Shown here: positions 15,800 to 23,349 of the stretch, one piece after another
How positions within the stretch are numbered: the stretch's first letter is position 1
Layout: each line of letters begins with the position of its first letter
Origin: Streptomyces diastatochromogenes
GTDB lineage: Bacteria > Actinomycetota > Actinomycetes > Streptomycetales > Streptomycetaceae
NCBI GenBank assembly: GCA_001550305.1
Contig: LRTP01000493.1
Location: forward strand, 1 to 35,272
Reading direction: 5' to 3'
DNA length: 35,272 nucleotides
Notes under the pieces: generated by a model
Databases searched by the model: none
What the model was told of the DNA's origin: nothing
What the model saw: only the letters and a program-made list of their open reading frames with translations
Translations under genes and position numbers: made by a program

Positions 15800-16768
15800 C
15801 TATGCGGCAGAGGCTGGGGACAGGACTCGGGCGAGCCAGTCGTTGCGTGTGCGGCGGGCCTCGGCCGAGACGCGCGCTTGCGGGTACAGGGCGTCGAACC
15901 CGTGGAAGCCTCCCGCCCAGACGTGGAGTTCCGCCTGGCCGCCGGCCGCCCAGATACGGGTGGCGTAGGCGACATCCTCGTCGCGGAAGACCTCGGCCGA
16001 GCCGGCGTCGACGTAGGTGGTCGGCAGGCCCGAGAGGTCGTCGGCCACCGCGGGGGAGACATGGCCGGGCACCCGCTCGTCCCGGAGGTCGCCGAGCACC
16101 GAGCGCCAGCCGAACTCGTTCATCTCACGGGTCCAGACACCGGGATCGCCGGAATACTGGCGGCTCGAGGTGGTGGTGTTGCGGTGGTCGAGCATGGGGC
16201 AGATGAGCACCTGGGCGGCGATCGGCAGGGTGCCGCCGTCGCGTGCCATCAGGGTGACCCCGGCGGCGAGGCCACCGCCGGCGCTGGCGCCCGCCACGAC
16301 GATGCGGGCGGGGTCGATGCCCAACTCGTCGGCGTGCTCGGCGATCCACAGCAGCCCCCGGTAGCAGTCGTCGACCAGAGTCGTGCCGCCGACTTCGGGC
16401 GCCAACCGGTAGTCCACGGAGACCACGACGGCACCGAACAGGTCGAGCCACTCCAGCGGGATGTCGATCTGTGAGAAGCGATCTCCCATGACCATCCCAC
16501 CGCCGTGTATCCAGAAGACGCACGGCGCCCCCGTGGCGTGCGCGGTCCCGGCGGGGCTGAAGACCGACAGGGGAATCCGCGCACCGTCCTCGCCCGACAC
16601 GGTGACCTCGCGCCGGTCGACCGAGCGACCTTCGAGTAGGGGCTCGACCGGTGTCGACGCGAGCAGACGCAACTGCGAGAGCAGTTCGGGGCCGAGGTGG
16701 GTCATGAGCGGCATGTCGGCGAGCAGTGCACCCAGTTCGGGGTCCAAGGCGGGTCGTGCGAGAGTCAC
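15800..16768 (-). CDS. Alpha/beta hydrolase, hormone-sensitive-lipase (HSL) type esterase
   Basis: Esterase of 322 residues of the HSL family (bacterial family IV). The oxyanion-hole motif HGGG is at residues 88-91, the nucleophile Ser162 sits in GASAG (160-164) and the catalytic His289 is in GGFHGF. The acid is probably Glu259 (SAEVFRDE), where Asp is more common. It acts in the cytoplasm on short-chain esters or lactones. The GTG start has AAGG upstream. It lies 93 bases downstream of the ABM-domain gene and 125 bases upstream of the SDR, all on the same strand. Confidence 0.92.
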   Translation of the reverse strand: MTLARPALDPELGALLADMPLMTHLGPELLSQLRLLASTPVEPLLEGRSVDRREVTVSGEDGARIPLSVFSPAGTAHATGAPCVFWIHGGGMVMGDRFSQIDIPLEWLDLFGAVVVSVDYRLAPEVGGTTLVDDCYRGLLWIAEHADELGIDPARIVVAGASAGGGLAAGVTLMARDGGTLPIAAQVLICPMLDHRNTTTSSRQYSGDPGVWTREMNEFGWRSVLGDLRDERVPGHVSPAVADDLSGLPTTYVDAGSAEVFRDEDVAYATRIWAAGGQAELHVWAGGFHGFDALYPQARVSAEARRTRNDWLARVLSPASAA

Positions 16769-16861
16769 GGTGACTACCTTTCGTCGGGTCGTACGGGATG
16801 GTCGGAGGTGGAGTGCGCCTGCCCACCGGCGTGCGGAAGGGCTGGGGGTGCAACAGCGGCC

Positions 16862-17179
16862 TCAGAAGGCGGCCTTGCCGTGAACCGGTACGTAGTCGGT
16901 GTACTCGGGGTCCTTCGCCAGCAACCCGTCGAACCGCTTCACGATGGCCTGAGCGGCTTCGCCGGCGAAGACCCGGTGGTGGTCCTCCTCGCTGGTCCAG
17001 CCCTCGGTGACATGGACGACGTCGGGGTTGGACGCCGACCGGCAGACGAGATAGACGAGGCAGTGTTCACTCGTGCCGGGGTTGCCGTCGCTCAGGCTGG
17101 TCAGCAGCAGGTCGGCCAGCTGGTCGCCCATGCCGGGCCTGGCGGTCAGGGTGGCGTTGAATCCGTGATTGACGATCAT
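16862..17179 (-). CDS. Antibiotic-biosynthesis-monooxygenase (ABM) domain protein
   Basis: 105-residue protein with a dimeric alpha/beta-barrel ABM domain: an opening strand FNATLTARPGMGDQLADLLL, the CLVYLVCRSASNPDVVHVTEGWTSEEDHHRVF core and a final FDGLLAKDPEYTDYVPV. Relatives act on quinols and similar aromatics without cofactors, or only bind small molecules. The ATG at 17179 is chosen with GGAAG upstream; longer in-frame starts run into the divergent promoter region. First gene of the three-gene set with the esterase and SDR, divergent from the AraC regulator. Confidence 0.85.
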   Translation of the reverse strand: MIVNHGFNATLTARPGMGDQLADLLLTSLSDGNPGTSEHCLVYLVCRSASNPDVVHVTEGWTSEEDHHRVFAGEAAQAIVKRFDGLLAKDPEYTDYVPVHGKAAF

Positions 17180-17320
17180 GACTACTTTCTTCCGCGAGGG
17201 ATGGATCGTGCAGGTGTGCTGGTCCTGGAGCAGAAGACCATTTGGCCCTCCGCTGGACTCCAGTGACTCCATTCAAGCGGCCTGACCTGCGGAAACGGTA
17301 GAACGATGCTGTCGGCTCCT

Positions 17321-17341
17321 TGCACAATCCTCTTCCGTGCA
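17321..17341. promoter_or_regulatory. Inverted repeat before the AraC regulator
   Basis: TGCAC and GTGCA are spaced by 11 bases, 36 bases upstream of the AraC ATG in the region shared with the divergent ABM gene. AraC proteins often bind near such positions; this is a weak candidate operator. Confidence 0.3.
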
Positions 17342-17376
17342 GGAGTCGGCGACAGGGCGTGTGCTGCAATGAAGGC

Positions 17377-18282
17377 ATGTACCTCGAAGAGCTCCGCACC
17401 TTGCTGGCCCGACACGCACGGCCGGAGTGGACCACCGCCATCGACGGCGTCCTCATCTCGAAGGTCGAGCGGTCCGACCCGCCGGCGCCGTCGATGACCG
17501 GCATGGTGCTCGCGGTGATCGCACAGGGCGCCAAACGCCTCGCGCTGGGCGACCGGGTGTACGAGTACCGCGCTGGGCAGTACCTCGTCGCGTCGGTGGA
17601 CCTGCCCGTCACCGGCCAGTTCACCGACGCCGACCCGGAGCACCCGGCACTGGGTTTCGGTCTCACGCTGGAACCGTCCGTCGTCGCCGAACTGCTGCTG
17701 CAGGCCGGGCCCGGAGATGCCCCTCGCGCCGGCGGCAGCGCGTTGCCGGGCATCGCCGTCAGTGACGCTCCGGATGCGTTGCTCGACGCGGTGGTCCGGC
17801 TGCTGCGCCTGCTCGATGAACCCCGCGACCGGACGGTGCTCGCGCCGCTGGTCAAGCGGGAGATCCTGTGGCGGCTGATCACCGGCGAACAGGGCGGTAT
17901 CGTGCGCCAGCTCGGCCTCGCCGACAGCAGTCTCAGTCACGTCGCGCGCTCGGTGCGGTGGATCCGCGAGCACTACGCGCAGCCGTTCAAGGTCGAGGAC
18001 GTGGCGCAGTTGGCCGGTATGAGCGTCTCCGCCTTCTACCGCAACTTCCAGGCGGTGACCGCGATGAGCCCCATCCAGTTCCAGAAACAGATCCGGCTGC
18101 AGGAGGCCCGACTGCTGCTCGCCACCCACCCCAACGACGTCACCGCGGTCGGCCACCGCGTCGGCTACGACAGCGCGTCACAGTTCAGCAGGGAGTACCG
18201 CCGCCAGTTCGGCGCACCCCCAAGCCAGGACGCCGCCCGCCTGCGTCACACCACGCACACCACCGCGGCCGCTCTTCCCTGA
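17377..18282 (+). CDS. AraC-family transcriptional regulator
   Basis: Regulator of 301 residues. The N-terminal part (about residues 25-165) matches the AraC_N effector domain found in this subfamily (GMVLAVIAQGAKRLALGDRVYEYRAGQYLVASVDLPV). The C-terminal part has the two AraC helix-turn-helix motifs (FKVEDVAQLAGMSVSAFYRNFQAVT and NDVTAVGHRVGYDSASQFSREYRRQFG). The ATG at 17377 lacks a well-spaced ribosome binding site, and a start at 17320 is possible. It is divergent from the ABM-esterase-SDR set, its most likely target. The effector is unknown. Confidence 0.92.
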   Translation: MYLEELRTLLARHARPEWTTAIDGVLISKVERSDPPAPSMTGMVLAVIAQGAKRLALGDRVYEYRAGQYLVASVDLPVTGQFTDADPEHPALGFGLTLEPSVVAELLLQAGPGDAPRAGGSALPGIAVSDAPDALLDAVVRLLRLLDEPRDRTVLAPLVKREILWRLITGEQGGIVRQLGLADSSLSHVARSVRWIREHYAQPFKVEDVAQLAGMSVSAFYRNFQAVTAMSPIQFQKQIRLQEARLLLATHPNDVTAVGHRVGYDSASQFSREYRRQFGAPPSQDAARLRHTTHTTAAALP

Positions 18283-18455
18283 AGCGATGGGACACCAAGG
18301 TACTGCCGTCTTCAGGGCGTACCGAACCAGCGGCAGCGGGTGGCGGAAGTCGGCACCGGCGATGAGGGTTCCCGAGCGGCGCAATGGCTGCTCGTCGACG
18401 GAGCAGTTCAAGGAAGACCTCCCGAAGCGCTTCGGCGGCCGGTGAGGGTGGCCGG

Positions 18456-19412
18456 TCAGGGCACGGAAGGTCCCGTGATGAGTCGGCCCTCCCTGTCGTA
18501 CGGCCAGACGTTGGGGACGCAGCCGTGCATGCCCTTGATCTGCTGCATCATCACGGGGGCCGGTTTGCCCGCGCCGGGGCAGGTCACGTGGTTGTGGCCG
18601 AGGAAGTGGCCGACCTCATGGTTGATGATGAGCGCCCGATAGGCGGCCACGTCGTGCGCGTACACCGGAGTCGCCAGCAGCCACCGTCTGAGGTTGACCA
18701 CGACGTCCTTGCCCACGCTGCAGTTGACCTCACCGCCGGTGTCGAGTCCGTACCGGCCGCAGATCCTGTCCACCGTTCCCGGCGTGGCGAGCCGTACGAC
18801 GAAGTCGGGCGTGCCGCCGGTGACGCGCCGGAACGCGCTCTCGCCGTCGGCCGTCCAGCCGCGCGGGTCGGCGAGTATGCCCTCCACCTGCGTGGCGACG
18901 TCGGCGGCCGACTGCTCGAGACCGTCCTCGACGACGACCTCGTAGCGCAGCAGCCGGCTGCCCCGCCCCACGGTCCCGCTCCCACCGCCCGCGGTGGTGA
19001 ACGTGCCGGGGCCCGAGGACCGGACGGAGTCCGGGGAGGAAGCCGGTACGGACGAGCCCGAGGACGGCGCGCCCACCTCGCTGGTCCTGGCGCCCGGTTC
19101 CTTGCTGTGCTCGGCGCCGGTCGCCGCACTGCTCGGCTTCGCCGACCCGTCCGGTGTCGTCGAGGGCTCGTCCGGCGCCGACCGGGAGGGCCGTGCGGCG
19201 GCAGCGGGCCGGGTGTCGCTTCCGGAGGCCGTGGGCGTCGGCCGGTTGATGGCGAGCGTGGCGACGGAGACGAGGACGGCGAACGCGGCGACGACGCCCC
19301 CCAGCAGAGGCCCCTTCCCCTTCCGGCCGCGCCCGCCGGCGTGCGCGGGGCCGCTGCGACGACGATGGGATCGCGGGGGCGGGGGCGTCGCACGGTGGCC
19401 GGTCGTGGTCAT
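18456..19412 (-). CDS. Membrane-anchored DUF3152 zinc-metalloprotease-like protein
   Basis: 318 residues. A basic Pro/Arg-rich N-terminus is followed by one membrane helix (LLGGVVAAFAVLVSVATLAI, near residues 36-56), a long Ser/Thr/Pro/Ala linker and a C-terminal DUF3152 domain. That domain carries HEVGHFLGHNH, a complete H-E-x-x-H-x-x-G-x-x-H zinc site as in metzincin-type proteases, with conserved Cys residues around it (ICGRYG, VNCSVG, VTCPGAG, HGCVPN). It is expected to face outside the membrane. The ATG at 19412 is chosen because it precedes a normal basic start; no good ribosome binding site is visible. It is divergent from the two-component operon, with 161 bases between the starts. 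Substrate unknown. Confidence 0.88.
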   Translation of the reverse strand: MTTTGHRATPPPPRSHRRRSGPAHAGGRGRKGKGPLLGGVVAAFAVLVSVATLAINRPTPTASGSDTRPAAAARPSRSAPDEPSTTPDGSAKPSSAATGAEHSKEPGARTSEVGAPSSGSSVPASSPDSVRSSGPGTFTTAGGGSGTVGRGSRLLRYEVVVEDGLEQSAADVATQVEGILADPRGWTADGESAFRRVTGGTPDFVVRLATPGTVDRICGRYGLDTGGEVNCSVGKDVVVNLRRWLLATPVYAHDVAAYRALIINHEVGHFLGHNHVTCPGAGKPAPVMMQQIKGMHGCVPNVWPYDREGRLITGPSVP

Positions 19413-19552
19413 GGCCGTCAAGACTGTGCACACGATGTGATGGGACCTGGATCGGAAGACAACGAGACCGTAACGCCCGATCGTGGGTGGGGCTATGTGA
19501 TCGTCCCGTAACAGTTCCCTGGCCGGACGCGGTCTCCGCGTCAAGTCCCTTG

Positions 19553-19564
19553 ATCCGTACGGAT
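19553..19564. promoter_or_regulatory. 12-base perfect palindrome before the response regulator
   Basis: ATCCGTACGGAT lies nine bases upstream of the response-regulator ATG, where a Shine-Dalgarno would be expected but is absent. The location suits an autoregulatory operator or a site controlling translation. Function is inferred from position only. Confidence 0.35.
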
Positions 19565-19573
19565 ACTGAGTTC

Positions 19574-20272
19574 ATGCCACGCGTTCTGCTCATCGAAGAC
19601 GACCGCGCCGTACGGGAGGGCGTCCTGCTCGCGCTGAGCCGCCAGGGACACGACGTCGCCGCCGTGGGGACCGGCGAGGACGGGCTGGCCCGGCTGCGGT
19701 CCTTCCGACCGGACGTCGTCGTGCTCGATCTCATGCTGCCCGGCCTGAGCGGTCTGGAGGTGTGTCGCCGGATCCGCACCGAGGACCAGGTGCCGATCAT
19801 CATGGCGACCGCCCGGGGCGACGACACGGACATCGTGGTCGGCCTCGAAGCGGGAGCGGACGACTACGTCGTGAAGCCGGTGCAGGCACGCGTCCTGGAG
19901 GCCCGTATTCGTGCTGTCCTGCGCCGGGTCGGCGGAGCGCCCGCCGACGGTGGCATACCGAAGATCGAGGCCCACGGGGAGAACGGCGAACTGGCCATTG
20001 ACCGCTCCGGGTTGGCCGTCACCCGGCAGGGCGTGCCGGTCTCCCTCGCCCCTTCCGAACTGCGGCTGCTGCTCACGCTCTCGGCCTCGCCCGGACAGGT
20101 GTTCTCCCGGCAGCAGTTGCTGGAGGCGGTCTGGGAGCACAGCTACCACGGCGACTCGCGACTGGTGGACGCCTGCGTCAAGCGACTGCGCACCAAGATG
20201 GGCGAGCCGGCGGGGCAACCACGCTACATCCAGACCGTGCGCGGTTTCGGCTACCGGTTCCGGTCCGGGTGA
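19574..20272 (+). CDS. OmpR-family response regulator
   Basis: 232-residue DNA-binding response regulator. The receiver domain has the acidic pair near residues 9-10 (IEDD), the phospho-acceptor Asp52 (VVVLDLMLPG) and Lys101 (YVVKPV). The C-terminal winged helix is of the OmpR/PhoB type (SPGQVFSRQQLLEAVWEHS and DACVKRLRTKMG then IQTVRGFGYRF). It overlaps the kinase gene by four bases (GTGA), so the two are translationally coupled. With the kinase and the lipoprotein it resembles mtrA-mtrB-lpqB in layout. The signal is unknown. Confidence 0.94.
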   Translation: MPRVLLIEDDRAVREGVLLALSRQGHDVAAVGTGEDGLARLRSFRPDVVVLDLMLPGLSGLEVCRRIRTEDQVPIIMATARGDDTDIVVGLEAGADDYVVKPVQARVLEARIRAVLRRVGGAPADGGIPKIEAHGENGELAIDRSGLAVTRQGVPVSLAPSELRLLLTLSASPGQVFSRQQLLEAVWEHSYHGDSRLVDACVKRLRTKMGEPAGQPRYIQTVRGFGYRFRSG

Positions 20273-21825
20273 AACCACCGCTGCGCGGCCTGCGCGGCCG
20301 ACTGCTCGTGGCGTTCGTGCTCGTCGCCGCCGTCGCCACCCTGACCACAGGCGCCCTGACCTTCCGCGAGGCCCGCACCGGGGTGCTCCAGCAGAGCCAG
20401 GACAATGTGATCAAACGCCTGCGATATCACGTCAACGCCCTGGCGGCAGGCGTCAGTTATCCCCCGACCCGGTCCGACCTGGAGTGGATCGCCGCTGAGG
20501 TGGCCCGCGCGGAACCCGCGCAGAACTGGCGCGTACTGGCCACCTATCGCGAACTGCGGGCCACCTCCACACCACAGGACAGGTTCACCGAGCTGACACC
20601 TGCCATGCGGTCGGCCGTGAGCTCCCGCCGGGCCGCCGTCTTCCAGCGGGTGTCGACGCACGGCGGTTCCTCGCTCGTTGTCGGCCTGCCCGTCACCTTC
20701 GAGACCCCCAGCGAACACCCGGCCTCCGGGGTCGCGGTCTTCCTGACGGTGCCGCAGACCGGTGAACAGGGTTACGTCGACGCCCTGGTCGCCGCCATCG
20801 GCCGCGCCGTCCTGCCCGCCCTGGGCCTGGCGGTCCTGCTCGCCCTGCTGGCCGCCCGGGGTGTGCTGCGTCCCGTACGGGAGTTGCGCCGCGCCACTTG
20901 CAGGATCGCCGAGGGCCACCTGGACACCCGGCTCGCCATCAACGGCTCCGACGAACTCGCCGACCTTTCCCACACCTTCAACGAGACCGCGGCCGCGTTG
21001 GAGGGGTCCGTGGCCGAACTGCGCCGCATGGAAGCCCGTGCCCGCCGTTTCGTCGCGGATGTGTCGCACGAGCTGCGCACCCCGCTGGCCGCGATGTCGG
21101 CGGTCACCGACGTCCTCGACGAGGACGCGGCCGGGCTGACCCCGGACACCGCCACGGCCGTACGGCTCATCAGCGAGGAAACCGTGAAGCTGGCCCGCCT
21201 GGTCGACGACCTGATGGAGATCTCCCGCTTCGACGCGGGCGCGGCGGCCCTGCAACTGGACGACATCGACCTCGCCGAGTCCCTCCGCCGCACCCTCGCC
21301 GCCCGCGCCTGGCTGGACTCGGTGGACACCCGGCTCCCCGAGCCCGGCGAACTGCGCGGCCGGGTCGACCCGCGCCGCCTCGACGTGGTCGTCGCGAACC
21401 TGGTCGGCAACGCGCTCCGCCACGGCGCACGCCCCGTACAACTGCTCCTGTACGCACGGGAGTCTCCGGACGCGGACGACACGGGGTGGGCGGTCATCGA
21501 GGTGCGGGACAGCGGGCCGGGCATCCCCGCCGACGTCCTGCCGCACGTCTTCGACCGCTTCTACAAGTCGGACACCGCCCGGACCAGAACGGAGGGCAGC
21601 GGACTCGGGCTCTCGATCACGGCCGAGAACGTCCATCTGCACGGTGGCACGGTCCGGGCCGCGAACCGCGCGGACGGCAGTGCCGTGTTCACGGTCGGGA
21701 TCCCCCTGACACGGCCCCCGCAAGGGCCCAGGAATCAGCTTCTGGAACAGCCCCCGGAAGGGCCTTTGACACAGTCTCCGTTCCAGAGGCCTCTTGGACG
21801 GCCTGCGGAACGGGAGGGTTCATGA
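20269..21825 (+). CDS. Membrane sensor histidine kinase
   Basis: 518 residues. Two membrane helices (about 11-31 and 178-199) enclose an extracellular sensor region of about 145 residues, followed by a HAMP linker (RPVRELRRAT). The phospho-accepting His267 is in DVSHELRTPL. The ATP-binding part has the N box (NLVGNALRHG, 377-386), the G1 box DSGPGIP (414-420) and GSGLGLSI (443-450). After the kinase core is an unusual tail of about 45 residues rich in Pro, Gln, Leu and Arg (PPQGP, QPPEGP, RPLGRP). The GTG start overlaps the stop of the response regulator, and its own stop overlaps the ATG of the lipoprotein gene. It signals to the preceding regulator. Confidence 0.94.
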   Translation: MKPPLRGLRGRLLVAFVLVAAVATLTTGALTFREARTGVLQQSQDNVIKRLRYHVNALAAGVSYPPTRSDLEWIAAEVARAEPAQNWRVLATYRELRATSTPQDRFTELTPAMRSAVSSRRAAVFQRVSTHGGSSLVVGLPVTFETPSEHPASGVAVFLTVPQTGEQGYVDALVAAIGRAVLPALGLAVLLALLAARGVLRPVRELRRATCRIAEGHLDTRLAINGSDELADLSHTFNETAAALEGSVAELRRMEARARRFVADVSHELRTPLAAMSAVTDVLDEDAAGLTPDTATAVRLISEETVKLARLVDDLMEISRFDAGAAALQLDDIDLAESLRRTLAARAWLDSVDTRLPEPGELRGRVDPRRLDVVVANLVGNALRHGARPVQLLLYARESPDADDTGWAVIEVRDSGPGIPADVLPHVFDRFYKSDTARTRTEGSGLGLSITAENVHLHGGTVRAANRADGSAVFTVGIPLTRPPQGPRNQLLEQPPEGPLTQSPFQRPLGRPAEREGS

Positions 21826-22352
21826 GCCGCACGCGCCGGCCGTCGCGGATCGCGCTGCTGCTCACGACCGCCTTCCTGCTCTCCTCGTGCGGCATCCCCG
21901 AGACCGGCGTCGTGGAGGCCGGAGAGCCCGCCACCGGCATCCGGCCGACCTACGTCCTCTACTTCGTCGGTGAGGGCACCCTGCTTGCCGTGCGTCGCCA
22001 TGTCCTCGGCCCGGGCGGCATCGAGACGGCCGTGGCGATGCTGTTCCAGGGCCCGAACGCCCAGGAACGCCGTATGGGTATGACCACCGAGCTTCCGTCG
22101 ACGAGGGACGCCCCGACGGTCCGGACGGACGGCGGACGGCTGTCGATCGAACTGCCGGACGGGACTGCGCCACTGACCGAGACAGCACTCGCCCAGCTGA
22201 TCTGCACAGCCGCCGACGCCCGCCGCGTCGAGACCCCGGACGCCGACACCGCGTCGACGCATGTGACAGTGACCGTTCCCGTGACGGGCCCCGGCGGCTG
22301 GCGGGCCGAAGGTTCCAGCGCGACGTGCCCATCCATGACGGGGACCGGATGA
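21822..22352 (+). CDS. GerMN-like lipoprotein linked to a two-component system
   Basis: 176 residues. A lipoprotein signal peptide ends in the lipobox LSSC with Cys near residue 23 (LLTTAFLLSSCGIPETG), so the protein should be anchored to the outer face of the membrane. The mature part looks like a GerMN-type domain: YVLYFVGEGTLLAVRRHVLGPGGIETAVAMLFQGPNAQERRMGMTTELP. LpqB, encoded after MtrAB in actinobacteria, carries the same kind of domain; this protein lacks the rest of LpqB. Its ATG overlaps the kinase stop codon (ATGA), so it is co-translated and may tune the kinase, as LpqB is thought to do for MtrB. That role is inferred. Confidence 0.82.
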   Translation: MSRTRRPSRIALLLTTAFLLSSCGIPETGVVEAGEPATGIRPTYVLYFVGEGTLLAVRRHVLGPGGIETAVAMLFQGPNAQERRMGMTTELPSTRDAPTVRTDGGRLSIELPDGTAPLTETALAQLICTAADARRVETPDADTASTHVTVTVPVTGPGGWRAEGSSATCPSMTGTG

Positions 22353-22406
22353 TCCCGCGAGGCCCACCCCCTACGCCTCACCGTACGATGACGCCACAGC
22401 CGGCCT

Positions 22407-22595
22407 TCACCGCCCCAGTGATTCCATGTGGAGCGCGGCGTCGTCGGCCGCCTCGTCGGGAGCCCGGCCGTTCTCACGGGCGACGATGTACGCGGCGTAC
22501 CAATCCGACCAGTGGTGCTTGGGGGCGCTTGCCTCGTACGGGCCGTGGTGCTCCTCGGTCTCACGCAGGAGTTCTGCCAGCGTGGGGATGTCCAT
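22407..22595 (-). CDS. 62-residue conserved-looking protein beside a VOC gene
   Basis: Small acidic, helix-rich protein (DIPTLAELLRETEEHHGPYEA, HHWSDWYAAYIVARENG, APDEAADDAALHM). No catalytic motif is visible. The ATG has a strong GAGGAG ribosome binding site. It lies 31 bases downstream of the VOC gene on the same strand, so the two are probably cotranscribed. I recall similar small proteins next to bleomycin-resistance-like VOC genes in actinomycetes, but the function is unknown. Confidence 0.8.
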   Translation of the reverse strand: MDIPTLAELLRETEEHHGPYEASAPKHHWSDWYAAYIVARENGRAPDEAADDAALHMESLGR

Positions 22596-22626
22596 GGCGA
22601 AGTCTCCTCGGTCGGGGCGTCACTCG

Positions 22627-23112
22627 TCACCGCCCCGGTAGTCGCACCTGGACCTCTTGCAGCACCCACCCGTTGCCGTCCGGATCGCTGAACGAGGCGA
22701 ATGAGGCGTAGCTGCGGCCCTCTGGATCGGGGCCGTCCGCGTGATCCTGCACGCCCGCGTCGTAGACGTTGTGGTAGATGTCGCTCACCTCGACGCCTCT
22801 GCTGATCAGGTCGGCACAGGCCTGCTCCAAGTCGGAGACCACAAGGTAGTTGTGGGCGGAGCCCGGCGCCGCAGGGGTGATCCCGCGGCCGAAGTGAATC
22901 GAGCATTCCGACCCCGGTGGCGTGAGCTGCACGAGCCGGAATCTCGGACTGGCCTCGAAGTCCGCGTCGAGCCGCCACCCCAGGCTTCGGTAGAAGTACA
23001 GGGCGCGACTGACGTCGGTGACCGGGATGACGGCGACCTCGAGCCTCATGCTCATGGTCGGCTCCTTGACGACGTCCATTGCGTCGTCCTGCTCTCTCTG
23101 CTGGGTGCTCAT
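22627..23112 (-). CDS. VOC-superfamily (glyoxalase/bleomycin-resistance-like) protein
   Basis: 161 residues with the vicinal-oxygen-chelate fold: RLEVAVIPVTDVSRALYFYRSLGWRLDADF in the first half and SAHNYLVVSDLEQACADLISRGVEV with FASFSDPDGNGWVLQEV in the second. Such proteins bind metals or small toxic compounds. The ATG at 23112 has GGGAG at a good distance; a downstream Met (MSMRLE) also fits but lacks a better site. It is divergent from the ArsR-SRPBCC gene and followed by a 62-residue partner. The substrate is unknown. Confidence 0.9.
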   Translation of the reverse strand: MSTQQREQDDAMDVVKEPTMSMRLEVAVIPVTDVSRALYFYRSLGWRLDADFEASPRFRLVQLTPPGSECSIHFGRGITPAAPGSAHNYLVVSDLEQACADLISRGVEVSDIYHNVYDAGVQDHADGPDPEGRSYASFASFSDPDGNGWVLQEVQVRLPGR

Positions 23113-23313
23113 GGCGATCTCCCATGACGGCCGCCCGGTTCGGCTGTGGCCCCTGATAGGCCTCCACCGGCGGGAACCCGAGCACCGGCTCCGGGTCACC
23201 CATGGACCGACTACGCGGTAGTTGTCGTACGACCGATGATATTGGCGATGACGTCCGACGGCGCGCCGAGCTGATCGTTCCCCGGGTGAATGAAGGCTGC
23301 CGAGTAACCGCCC

Positions 23314-23346
23314 TTGACGTTATGCAGGTAAGTGCCTGCATAATAG
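23314..23346 (+). promoter_or_regulatory. Promoter with embedded 9-bp inverted repeat (ArsR operator)
   Basis: TTATGCAGG and CCTGCATAA (23320-23328, 23335-23343) are perfect arms around a 6-base spacer. The repeat begins directly after TTGACG (23314-23319), a good -35 element, and covers the spacer and the -10 region (TGCATA or CATAAT). A repressor bound here would block RNA polymerase. The predicted transcription start falls close to the GTG at 23350, so the mRNA could be leaderless. This is strong pattern evidence for autoregulation; binding itself is inferred. Confidence 0.7.
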
Positions 23347-23349
23347 AGT

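Noticed and set aside
18178..18411. 77-codon minus-strand open frame between the AraC and DUF3152 genes
   Set aside because: Half of it is antisense to the AraC gene, with no recognisable motif or ribosome binding site.
19511..19542. Possible ECF-type promoter (AAC about 17 bases before CGGTCT) upstream of the response regulator
   Set aside because: The -10 half matches poorly, and such short patterns arise often by chance.
23211..23345. Minus-strand coding-like tail (..HPGNDQLGAPSDVIANIIGR..) upstream of the VOC gene
   Set aside because: It looks mildly protein-like, but has no start with a ribosome binding site and overlaps the ArsR promoter; too weak to call a pseudogene.
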